Origin: Liolophura sinensis
Lineage: Eukaryota > Mollusca > Polyplacophora > Chitonida > Chitonidae
Assembly: GCF_032854445.1 (NCBI RefSeq)
Contig: NC_088295.1
Coordinates: forward strand, 28,819,385 to 28,883,384
DNA length: 64,000 nucleotides
Reading direction: 5' to 3'
A program made the position numbers and the translations under genes. The notes beneath the pieces are model-generated. The model searched no databases. It was not told the origin of the DNA and worked only from the letters and a program-made list of their open reading frames with translations. Shown here piece by piece: positions 39,219-48,568 of the stretch. How positions within the stretch are numbered: the stretch's first letter is position 1; each line of letters starts with the position of its first letter.

Positions 39219-39400
39219 GTTGTGGGCGGAGATTTTCCGTGTGCATGGTGATGGGGATTACATGCGATGGGAACGCGTGTCTGATGACGTGGTGCCGGTC
39301 AACATTACCTGTGTGGAGGATACGCCCCATACCATCTTCCAGATCACTGCCTATAACAGACACGTGGAGAAAATATTTGATGTCAAGTTAATACAGCCAG
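39219..39400 (+). CDS. sif: still life / TIAM-type Rac GEF, coding exon 2 (WH1 domain, first part)
   Basis: Residues 31-92 of isoform A: RLWAEIFRVHGDGDYMRWE, then VPVNITCVEDTPHTIFQITA and YNRHVEKIFDVKLIQPG. It aligns throughout with the WH1/EVH1-like segment of Drosophila Still life (RLWAEVFHV, VPVNITC, FHITAYNSQV, VRLVQPG from memory). WH1 domains usually bind proline-rich ligands and localise signalling proteins. Acceptor TTTGATAG, donor GTAGAT (a weaker donor). The exon enters in phase 2 and leaves in phase 1. Reading through the donor gives 24 further codons before a stop at 39472-39474. This exon is the common acceptor for both candidate first exons. Confidence 0.95.
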
Positions 39401-39529
39401 GTAGATATTTAAATGCCCTGAATTTCATGCAAGACTACATGTATTCATTCACTTTTAATAAAGTGTATATTTAGAAGTAAATAGAGGCCGTAAAATATTA
39501 CTTTTGGTAATAAACCTTTTATTTTCTGT

Positions 39530-39640
39530 AGTGTAGCATCTGATCTTCCAAGCAAACCTCACAACTCCTTTCTGAGATCAGTGGAACTCTCAAAATCAGG
39601 CTAAATGTGCAACTTTGTCATGGACAAAATTGTAGGTCAC
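39530..39640. repeat. Dispersed repeat, copy 2 (partner at 19640)
   Basis: Carries TTCCAAGCAAACCTCA, AACTCTCAAAATCAG and GTCATGGACAAAATT in the same order as the copy at 19640-19760. The family is not identified. Confidence 0.6.
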
Positions 39641-41086
39641 AGTAGTCTGAAAAGTCTGAAAGGATATAAGAAATAGTAAATTTAAAGCAGATATATGTGT
39701 TATCAGTAACAGGAAACCAAACAATGTACATTGTTTTTTAAATGATTTAGTGTAGTGATTTTTTGTGTAAATTTTTTAGTCTTAACTGCAAACAATCCAT
39801 TAATTCAATGGTGGGATTGTTAATGATGTTCAAGAGGTGTTTTGGATTTGTAGTAGTGATTAACTGTACATACCTGTATTTCATCTATTCAGATTTTGAA
39901 AGAGGAACCACATAAAGAATACAGATATTTACTGCATAGAAAAAATTCTATACGCTTTGAATTTTTCTAACACGAGTAAACACTGGTTTAGCATTGCAAC
40001 ATTGCCATGACCTAAACAAACATTGTAAAGGTAGATACTATAAGATATTTTGATAGCTAAATAAAGATACTGTTCATTGGTTTTAAAGTAAATGTGACAT
40101 ACATGTATATTCCACTAAAATCATCTAAAATAGAACATTACACAGTTATCGTCAGTGAGCCACCTTTCAAGGCATTATAGGAAGAAAATGATATGTAATG
40201 ATCTGTTCAAAATTATAAGGTCTATGCCTTTGTGACAAAGCTTAGGCCGTGATTCTGTAAAATACTTTTGTAACATTTTTGTTGGTAGAATTACTGTATT
40301 TTAGCTGACGTATTGTTATAGCTTTTCAAGTGACACATGTTGCTTAATTCTGAGGGATACAGAACAAGTCTTTTGTGAAGTTTGATTAATTTTTTATCAT
40401 AAAAACTTATGCCTTTATGCATGTTTGCTTTCTAAAGTTCATTTTTGATACCAGACTTTAGGTGAAATAAAGTAATGAGAGTTTGAAATTCAATAACATT
40501 TTGTCATTTTGGTGACAATACTGTCATCATTTTGTAAAATGGTTTTGTAACATTAACTCACTGATTAACAAAATGATGAATACAAAAACTAAGAGAAAAT
40601 GCCATTCCATTATTCCTTCATTGGCAGTAAGGCTGGGCCCCAAGATGGATGTCTCCTGTCTTGCACAACTGAGCACGCCTCTTTGTAAGGCTACTGTTGG
40701 TCAAAGAAAACATAGTTCAGCTCATTTGACCTGGCAGTAGGTTTCCTATGGGGCAAGCTGGAAGCACATCTTCCAGACATATTAATCTAAACTTTTGACT
40801 GGAGAAGAAACTGAATTATCAACATTATGACAACTTGTCCAGACCACTATACAGCTAAATGCAGCATTTACAGCAATAATATCAACATTCTCACGCGTAC
40901 ATACAGTAGCTAATTCACTCAACAAATCCATTTGTAACAAATTATGCCAGAACATTGTCATGCACATTGTGTAAGTATTTCTTAGTGAACATGATGGAAC
41001 TACACAAGACATTGTATGCTTGTACCGTCTAGTGTGACATGTCCGGGATAATAAGCTAGAGTATCAGAGCTGACTCTGATATGTAT

Positions 41087-41290
41087 AGTGAATGAGTGAA
41101 TGAAATCTTTATTTAAAGAGGATAGCTGTGTCAAATTTAGCAATTTGCTCTTCCCAGAGGCCCCCTATAACAACACATGAACATTAAACCAGTACAAACA
41201 GTATACACAATTCCAGCTTTTAAGAACATGAAAATAGTCAATAATACATCACTACATATATCAGCTTATATAAATTTACTGGTTGAAATA
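41087..41290 (-). mobile_element. Probable 3' end of a non-LTR retrotransposon or derived SINE
   Basis: On the minus strand the sequence ends with TTTAAATAAAGATTTCATTC followed by ATTCACT. This is a polyadenylation-like AATAAA plus a short ATTC-type repeat, a common terminus of CR1/L2-like elements. No reverse-transcriptase coding sequence is visible beside it, so it would be strongly 5'-truncated. The left boundary is uncertain. Confidence 0.4.
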
Positions 41291-41439
41291 ATTTTTCGAA
41301 TAACGTGACTTATGGATACATAAAACGCTTAGGTGTAGATTATTGTGTGTGTTGTAACATATAACAGTACAAAGAAAGTATAGTAAACTTTCACTTTGAG
41401 GGGGGAGGGCAGATAAAAATGGCTTCAAAGAACATTTTT

Positions 41440-41960
41440 CGCAAGGCCCCAGCGATCAGTCTGGAAATTAAGTAACTTCCAGCTTTGACATCAGTGATGA
41501 TCCCTGTTTAAAAAGAATTCTGTGGGGGTTCAGTCCGAACGGGTTTGGCCGAAAGGGTGCAGGGATGTGGGGTACTGACAAAGTGGAGGCAGGTGTAGGG
41601 GCGCGGAGGTGGCGCTAAGCTGGCCCGAAGAAGCTATACAGTATCTGTGTTCATGTCACCTTGCCCACACTGTAGCGACACGGTTCACAGGGCTTAGGGC
41701 ACTTTGGGGGTGTTCATTGAGTTCCAAGCAAGATCAATGTTAACATTATTTCTGAAAAAATCTGACCATTGAGGGAAAATATGCATAATATAGAAGGATA
41801 ATTAACAGGTATAAAAATACCCAAAAATGAATTTTTTTTTAACAAAAATTTCAGGGCACAATTTTCTTCATTTGATATAGACACATAGTCTTGGTTTGAT
41901 AGTTCCTTTTCATGTATCCTTTCAAAGCAGAAAGTCATGGTGCTGTTTTGGTTAGACATT
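41440..41960. repeat. Dispersed repeat family 2, copy 1 (partner at 54290)
   Basis: Shared with 54290-54590 in the same order: a block like CAGTCTGGAAATTAAGTAAC, then TGACCATTGAGGGAAAATAT-GCATA, then TTTTCATGTATCCTTTCAAA. On the minus strand both copies read a similar peptide (LCIFSLNGQIFSEI here, ICLFSVNGRKYTEI there). The copies are old and interrupted. The element class is unknown. Confidence 0.5.
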
Positions 41961-42039
41961 CTAAACTGTTCCACACATGACAACCCACTACTGTAAAACT
42001 GTTTTTATACTAGTTGGGTATGTTTCAGTGACGTGTTTC

Positions 42040-42705
42040 AGGTGGAGTTTCAGGTTTGTCTGTAATGTGACACCTCATTGACAAACTGGAGTTTCATGTT
42101 TGCATGTAGTATGACACCTTAGTTACAAGCTGGAGTTTCAGGTCTGTCTGTAGTGTGACACCTTTGTAACTAGCTGGAGTTTCAGGTTTGCCTGTAATGT
42201 GACACCTCCGTAACTAGCTTGAGTTTCAGCTTTGTCTGTAATGTGACACCGTAGTGATAAGCTGGAGTTTCAGCTTTGTGTGAGTGATACCTCAATAACA
42301 AGTCAGAGTTTTATGTTTGTGTGTAGTATGACACCTCAGTGACTAGCTTGAGTCACAGGTCTGTCTGTAGTATGACACTTTAGTGACTTGCTGGAGCTTC
42401 AGGTTTGCCTGTAGTATGGCGCCTCAGTGAGTAGCTGGGGTTTCAGGTTTGCCTGTAATGTGACAACTCAGTGACAAGCTAGTTTCAGGTCTGTCTGTAG
42501 TATGACACTTTAGTGACTCGCTGGAGCTTCAGGTTTGCCTGAAGTGTGACAACTCAGTGGCAAGCTGGAGTTTCAGGTTTGCCTGTAGTGTGACAAGTCA
42601 GTGACAAGCTGGAGTTTCAGGTTTGCCTGTAGTGTGACAAGTCAGTGACAAGCAGGAGTTTCAGGTTTGCCTGTAGTACGTCACCTCAGTGACAAGAGTT
42701 TCAGG
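42040..42705. repeat. 44-bp degenerate tandem repeat, about 15 units
   Basis: Units carry GTTTGCCTGTAGTGTGACA, CTCAGTGACAAGCTGG and AGTTTCAG. The most regular copies are exactly 44 bp apart (42577 and 42621). Upstream units are more diverged, the usual picture of older edges. It ends about 520 bp before exon 3. Confidence 0.9.
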
Positions 42706-43223
42706 TAAAAAGTTTGGCAGTTATTCATTTATCTATACAGAGTATACCTAGTGGTCACCATGGAAACAGTGTCGTAGATGACAACAATACAAAACAGTAA
42801 TTAACAAAGATATGTACATGCCATTAAAAGACTTAATCCTTCTCATCAGGGAGCTTTTGTGCTAATGACCCCTTTAATCCTCTAATCCTTAAATCTGTAT
42901 GTCATTGGTCAGTTGTTTCACCATACACATTGATTTCTATTGAATTGATATTAACTATTTAGAACAGTAACATTACAATGGTGGTCATAATATGTGCCAC
43001 CTCTGTGCCAAGTTTCCTTGCACCTGTTCAAATGTTAATTAAAGTGTCAACTATTCATGGAAGGAAAACTGGGAATAGCTTCTATGTGAATGAGCATAGA
43101 CACAAAAACAAAATTGTCTTATTATAGCTGGAAGATCATGGTACATGTACATCAATATCTCATCTTGCATAAATTGATAACCAGTTACAACTTCAACTGT
43201 ATTTTTATACGTTACTCTTGCAG

Positions 43224-43345
43224 GAACAATAATCTGTCCAGCCACAGAGTGTTTTGTCCATTGGCGTGACTCAGTCAGGCAGTGTGAGTGGGGTTTAAAC
43301 TTCACCTGCCCCACAGATGCCAGGAGATTCCGTGAATGCTGCTGT
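43224..43345 (+). CDS. sif: still life / TIAM-type Rac GEF, coding exon 3 (WH1 domain, second part)
   Basis: Residues 92-132: G(split)TIICPATECFVHWRD, SVRQCEWGLNFTCPTDARRF and RECCC. It matches the end of the Still life WH1 domain (ECFVYWKD, WGLNFTSPIDAKQFRECC from memory). The Trp-Gly-Leu-Asn-Phe core is the usual WH1 signature near the C-terminal helix, as in YGLNF of Ena/VASP proteins. The acceptor CTCTTGCAG and donor GTAAGT are strong. It enters in phase 1 and leaves in phase 0. Joined to exon 2 it completes a domain of about 100 residues, the normal length for WH1. Confidence 0.95.
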
Positions 43346-44344
43346 GTAAGTAATGCATTCGTGCCCACGCCAGCTCATTCAGATTATCTTCCTTGAGTGT
43401 GATTTTACTACAATAAGTTATCTCCCTTGATGGCTTTTTGGCTGATGGCACATCCCTGTTCTACTAATAATAATTTATATCAGTTGTGTTCTAACTACAC
43501 TCAGATGAGTTGATGTGGAATATGGTACTATTTGATAAATATGACAGTGCTTCATTTAAAACATTTATATTTTTTTCTAAAGATTCCAGATCTTTTTATC
43601 TAAATTGATGAGGGGCCTCTGTGGCTCAGTCGGTTAGCGCATTAGCGCAGCGTAATGACCCAGGAAGATCTGCCGTCAACATGCAGATGGTAATGGGTTT
43701 CCCCCCAGACTCTGCCCGGTTTCCTCCCACCATAATGCTGGTCGCTGTCGTATAAGTGAAATATTCTTGAGTACGACGTTAAATACCAATCAAATAAATA
43801 AATACATAAATAAATTGATGATATGATCTTTTGGTCATATGTAAAAATATGTATGACATAAAATTGACCTAGACAGAAAATTTGATACTATGTCCTATAT
43901 CTCTAGACTGTAGGATATCAGAAGGAGTTCAACAAAGTGTAAGAACAATTGCGTGGCAAATGCATTAAATATTTGATACAAAAAGAAATAATTTGCACAG
44001 TTTTATGAAACTTGTATTTTTACTGACTCAAGCAAATTATTTTATCATCATTATAGTTACATGCAGTTACATACATTCCACTTAAGAAAGTGCTGTTGAG
44101 TTTAAAAAGATTGAAGATTTATAATTTGTATCTATTAAATATTTTTTGGGTTTTTAATGGTAATCATCCAGACTTAAGACAAAGTTGAAGCTGCATAAAT
44201 TTATATTAGCTGTTGCTTCACACAGTTAAAATAAACCTGGTAAAAAACACACAGAGGCTGTACACAATGTGTGATATTAATGGTAAAACAGATCTTCTCT
44301 GAGGTGTTGTGTAACATGTCCTTCTCTCATTGTCATGCATGCAG
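43346..44344 (+). other. sif: Intron 3 (1.0 kb)
   Basis: Phase 0, donor GTAAGT, acceptor CATGCATGCAG. It holds an internally deleted SINE at 43612-43810; otherwise AT-rich sequence with no visible feature. Confidence 0.9.
43612..43810 (+). mobile_element. SINE with internal deletion removing box B, with target-site duplication
   Basis: The tRNA-like head is intact through box A (GTGGCTCAGTCGGTTAGCGC), but about 75 bp are missing between GACCCAGGA and AGATCTGCCG compared with 61157-61427. The missing part includes the box-B-like GAGTTCAAGACC. The tail is complete (ATTCTTGAGTACGACG, AATAAATAAATAC). TAAATTGATGA flanks it at 43601-43611 and 43811-43821. Confidence 0.93.
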
Positions 44345-44410
44345 TACCCTACTCAAAAATTTGCCAGGAAGGCCTCGTCTGCTGGTTCACTGCGGCTCAG
44401 CCCACCTAAG
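44345..44410 (+). CDS. sif: still life / TIAM-type Rac GEF, coding exon 4
   Basis: A 66-bp exon for residues 133-154, YPTQKFARKASSAGSLRL plus SPPK. It corresponds to the post-WH1 linker of Still life (SPSFKFSRKASSSYSLKL from memory); KF.RKASS..SL.L is the conserved core. RKASS is also a basophilic-kinase-type sequence. It enters and leaves in phase 0, so skipping would keep the frame. Acceptor ATGCAG, donor GTCAGA (non-optimal). Identity depends on homology and phase fit, since the exon is short. Confidence 0.88.
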
Positions 44411-45349
44411 GTCAGACTTAACCTTCCCACGGAATCTGTAATGGTAGATTGTGAATGACATGGCTCACATTGCATGCAATCAGAACATTTGATTGCCCTG
44501 TGTTTCCGTATTGGTAGTCTATAAGCACTTGCCTTTTGCTGACGGGGAATTATTTTTTTATCTCTGTGCCACTTGCAACCTTTGCTGTTCATTTTCTGGA
44601 CTTTTTAACATGTTTAAACTTCAGGATGCAATCCTATTTCTTTTTCCCCATTTCTCTGGAAGTAGATGGATGTAGTGTTGTTTGAATTGGTGAAGAAAGT
44701 GTTCATAGTATGGACTGAATGTTCTGCTGTCATTTCGTTAAAACACTCGTTGTATGGAAAAAGTCTCTGTGTTCCTAATTTTAATTTTTGGGGATTAAAA
44801 AGGGTAATAATGAATTTACACAAAATTTGATTAAGATTTTAGTTCAAGAGGAATATATTAAATTTCTTCATCACTGTCTTCATATAGTTTTCCCATGTTT
44901 CTCATGTAGAAAGTTGAAGCTTCCAGTAAATTCCATTGATTTTCACTTTTAATCTGATTTCAAAGATTGTATGTTTTAACACACCTACTGCATGACTTAG
45001 GTTTCTGTTGCTTCAGAATTTCAGATATAATATTTTGCATGCATTGCCTAATGAATTCATTTTTTCTTTTTTTTTTTTGGAAATCAATAAAACTGATGTA
45101 AGAAATTACTTGTTTTGTTTTGACACTCAAGGATCTGGTGCTTTGTGCAAGCTTACACTAATATGATGGATAAATCTGTATAAGGTTGATGATATACTCC
45201 TTCTCTCACAAGAACTAACCACTCTGATATAAGTGACAGTTTTTTTAGTATGGTGTTGAACAAGAATAAATCTATGTAAATACATGAAAAACAAGAAAAT
45301 GTTATTTGCTGTAACAAGTATTTTATGACATTTGTAATTCATATTTCAG
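44411..45349 (+). other. sif: Intron 4 (0.9 kb)
   Basis: Phase 0, bounded by donor GTCAGA and acceptor TTCATATTTCAG. AT-rich with a T run near 45070; nothing else is visible. Confidence 0.9.
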
Positions 45350-46919
45350 CGTGTCAGAAGTAAAGTGTCCTCCATTTCTTCTCCAAGTTCTCCTGTGGGC
45401 CAACATAGACACGATATCTCCCCTACAGATGGACCAATGGGACGCTGCGTCTCATCTGACCTCTCACATCTGGAATTTGACCCCCAGGGGTCACCGAGCA
45501 AGTCTTCCACAAGTACATGCCGGGCAGGGGACCAGAGTGCTACAATGCCACGGGGTCGGCCTGGAGAAGGTGGAGATTTAGGAGGAGGCTTTTTCCAGCC
45601 TAACCTGACCAAACCTCCCTCAAATACCTCTGTCTATGACAATGTGAACTCTCCGGGCTACCGTAAACCTGGTCCACCAGAAAACCGTGTTAGCGGGGCT
45701 TTCCGAAGATCTCTGGTGAGCCCATCACCTGGACACCCAGGTGCAGTGCAGCCCAATGGGGCCGTGCATGTGGATGCTAAAACAGACAGTCATCGATCAC
45801 CCCAGCACCACCCCAATCCTCATCCTCACCAACATTCAGTGCACTGGTCCCCCCAACATCAGGTCTTCCCAGATGTACCTCTGTCACAGACGCGCTCACT
45901 TCCACATCAGTCCTCTAAACAAGCAGCTGCCAGTTACCAGCGCACCTCACAGACACCTCCAGGACTCCATAGGTCACCTCAGCACACTCCACCTCATCAG
46001 CCCCACCCTTACCCGTCAAAGCCACACCCAGGGCAGCCACACCCCTCACAGCCACACCATCCACAGCCACACCCACACCCCTCACAGCCACAACCACACC
46101 AGCCACAGCCACACCCACCACAGCCCCAGCCCCACGCACCTCCTGGTAACGTGCCCCGCATACACTGGTCCCCCCAGCACCAACAGTCCCAGCCCAGCTC
46201 AGCCTCCAGCACACCCACCAAGAGCAGCATACTCACCAGCGCGAAGGGTTCCATAGTTAGGTTCAGCGGGACGGGCTCAGGTGGGGAGGTGGTGCATATG
46301 GAAACTGCCTTTTTGGCCGAGAATCCACAACAGAAGTCCCCCCACCTGCAGGTGGACACCACTGCCTGCTCGGGTCAGCTGGAGGTCAAGTCCACCCATA
46401 CCTCGTCATCTGAGTCCCCAGACTGGCCACCACCCCCTGAGCCCCTCACCCCACAGACGCCCCTTGACCCCGTGTGCCACATGGACTTTGACAGTGACGC
46501 GCTGAAGAAAATGCTGCGCTCTATACCTCAGCCTATGACAGACAGTCTTAAAGATGACAGTGATCAGGGCTTCCATGATGGCAACAATGTCAAGTTAACA
46601 GCAGCCGATCGACAGAGACAGTTTGCCATGAGCGGCATCCACTCACAGCCAGAAGGGGTGAAGGCCAAAAGTTACAACGGTGGACAGGGTAATCGACAGT
46701 CCCCACAGGGGCGTTACCCGGGTGCCCTCCCCTCGGCAGACAGCGCGGACAGCTTGAACATCTCCCGCCAAACTCGCACCTTGGAGAACGAGTTCCACCT
46801 GAGGAACCAGTGTGCCCGAGACAGTTACCCAGATAGCGGGATAGGAGGCATGAACTATGAAACTGTGGGGTCTGTGTCAGCAGACAGCAGCAAATCCTCA
46901 CTGGCTAGGCAGGACACAG
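45350..46919 (+). CDS. sif: still life / TIAM-type Rac GEF, coding exon 5 (large disordered segment)
   Basis: A 1570-bp exon, phase 0 to phase 1, encoding residues 155-677 (RVRSKVSSISSPSS to LARQDT). It is visibly more GC-rich than the introns and its frame is open throughout; a stop appears only 10 codons past the donor GTAAGT at 46920. There is no folded domain. Residues about 300-432 are rich in His, Pro and Gln, with four H-[RW]-S-P-Q-H motifs at 302-307, 319-324, 361-366 and 426-431 and a densest HP/QP tract at 364-421. Later segments are acidic or Ser-rich: MDFDSDALKKMLRSI, DDSDQGFHDG, NEFHLRNQC and PDSGIGGMNYE. In Still life the first PH domain follows such a linker; here it must lie in later exons. 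Open frames in other phases over the HP tract come from CA-rich codons. Confidence 0.92.
45785..46183 (+). repeat. sif: CA-rich low-complexity coding tract (His/Pro/Gln)
   Basis: Codons CAC, CCA, CCC and CAG dominate, giving PHPSQPHHPQPHPHP-like sequence. Six-base CCACAG/CCACAC units make the tract prone to slippage, so length polymorphism between alleles or species would be expected. It also opens an alternative forward frame of 171 codons and long minus-strand frames, neither of which has independent support. Confidence 0.85.
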
Positions 46920-47559
46920 GTAAGTCCAGGATGTATTTCTCTGTTACCTGATTTTATTTGTAGTGAGACTATTATTTTAAGAATAATTGCCCTCAGCTTT
47001 CAGTGTGTTGGATAGGTACCTACATATACAACATATTAATATATACATAGATATCAACATATATGGCTGACTTTGATACATAATTTTGATTGCTTACATT
47101 TCCAACCAAATTTGTGGACTGAATTTCTATATGTGTTAGCATGTATAAAATGTTGCCTTATTTTTATTGTTAGAAGCATAGCGTATTGATTCAGAGGGAA
47201 GATAGCCTCCTAAGCATGTACCTATTACCCATATATAAGTGCGACCCCTGACATACGTAAGCAATCATACTTGGTGCATATGCTGTTTGACCCTTGACAT
47301 TTTCATCACAAGAGGATTTCCCTTGTAATCTGGTGGCCATTATGAGTCAACTGATAGATATTGTACAGGTCACCCTGATTGTCACCTGTCTGAAAAACAC
47401 TGACAACCGACAGGCTCTCTAGTAGGCATGAATTAACACATTGGTTATGACATTGGACAGTAGTGTCAGGTAAGCTTGAGTGTTAATTTTAGCCATGCAC
47501 ATGTTACGGGTGTGCTTGGAAGTACTAAAGCATCAGCACACATGTATGTCCACAGGTGA

Positions 47560-48245
47560 TATACGTATACAGTTTACATCATGTCTGATGCACGTGAAGC
47601 CTGGTGCATCAAAGTGTCTGTGTATACAGTTGAATATCTAAATATGGAAATGTAAACTATGGCTACAGTTTGATCTCTAACCATGAAATGGTACCAATGT
47701 GTACAATTTACGTCATGTCTGATGCACATGAAGATTGATGTCTGTGTATTCAGTTGAATATCTAAATATGAAAACATACCAGACTATGGCTACAGTTTGA
47801 TCTCTAACCATGAAATGGTACCAATGTGTACAATTTACGTCATGTCTGATGCACATGAAGATTGATGTCTATGTATTCAGTTGAATATCTAAATATGAAA
47901 ACGTACCAGACTATGGCTACAGTTTGATCTCTAACCATGGAATGGTGCCATTGGTGCCTTACTGTCCGGGTATACAGTTGAATATCTAGATATGGAAATA
48001 AACCAAACAATGGCTACAGTTTGATCTCTAACCATGGAATGGTGCCATTGGTGCCTTACTGTCTGGGTATACAGTTGAATATCTAGATATGGAAATAAAC
48101 CAAACAATGGCTACAGTTTGATCTCTAACCATGGAATGGTGCCATTGGTGCCTTACTGTCCGGGTATACAGTTGAATATCTAGATATGAAAATAAACCAA
48201 ACAATGGCTACAGTTTGATCTCCAACCATGGAATGGCATCAGTTC
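47560..48245. repeat. 127/97-bp tandem repeat, about 6 units
   Basis: GGCTACAGTTTGATCTCTAA recurs at 47661, 47788, 47915, 48012, 48109 and (as ...TCTCCAA) 48206: spacings 127, 127, 97, 97, 97. Both forms share CAGTTGAATATCTA-ATATG. The long form has an extra segment containing CATGTCTGATGCACATGAAG. The two forms are segregated in blocks. Confidence 0.92.
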
Positions 48246-48514
48246 ATGCAGTTTGATGTTTAAATATAGAAATGTACCAAACTGGGTTTGCCTATTGTTA
48301 CTTGTAGATGTTTAAATATGAAAATCAGATTTTCCTATTGAGTAGTTCATGTGTAATCAAATTGTCATTTTCATGTTCCTCAAAGGATACTATACAATAC
48401 AACAGCTTGTAAAACATGTCTGTATTGCACACTGTGATCATGTTACATTTTAATGCCTCTATGATTTGGTTGAAATCACAGTAGCGGATTGGCTTTGCTT
48501 GAAAGGAAACAGCT

Positions 48515-48568
48515 ATTATTATTATTGTTATTATTCTTGTTATTATTCTTGTTATTATTATTATTTTG
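48515..48568. repeat. TTA/ATT microsatellite
   Basis: Runs of TATTATTATT interrupted three times by GTTATTATTCTT-type units. It is a trinucleotide microsatellite in the intron. Confidence 0.85.

Larger units (their letters stand above)
39401..43223 (+). other. sif: Intron 2 (3.8 kb)
   Basis: Phase 1; acceptor TACTCTTGCAG. It contains a dispersed repeat at 39530, a probable retrotransposon 3' end near 41095, a dispersed repeat near 41440-41960 and the 44-bp array at 42040-42705. I see nothing of note in 39650-41090 or 42710-43223. Confidence 0.85.

Noticed and set aside
45741-46362. Alternative-frame and minus-strand ORFs within exon 5
   Set aside because: They follow from the CA-rich His/Pro codons; the main frame is fixed by splice phase and homology.
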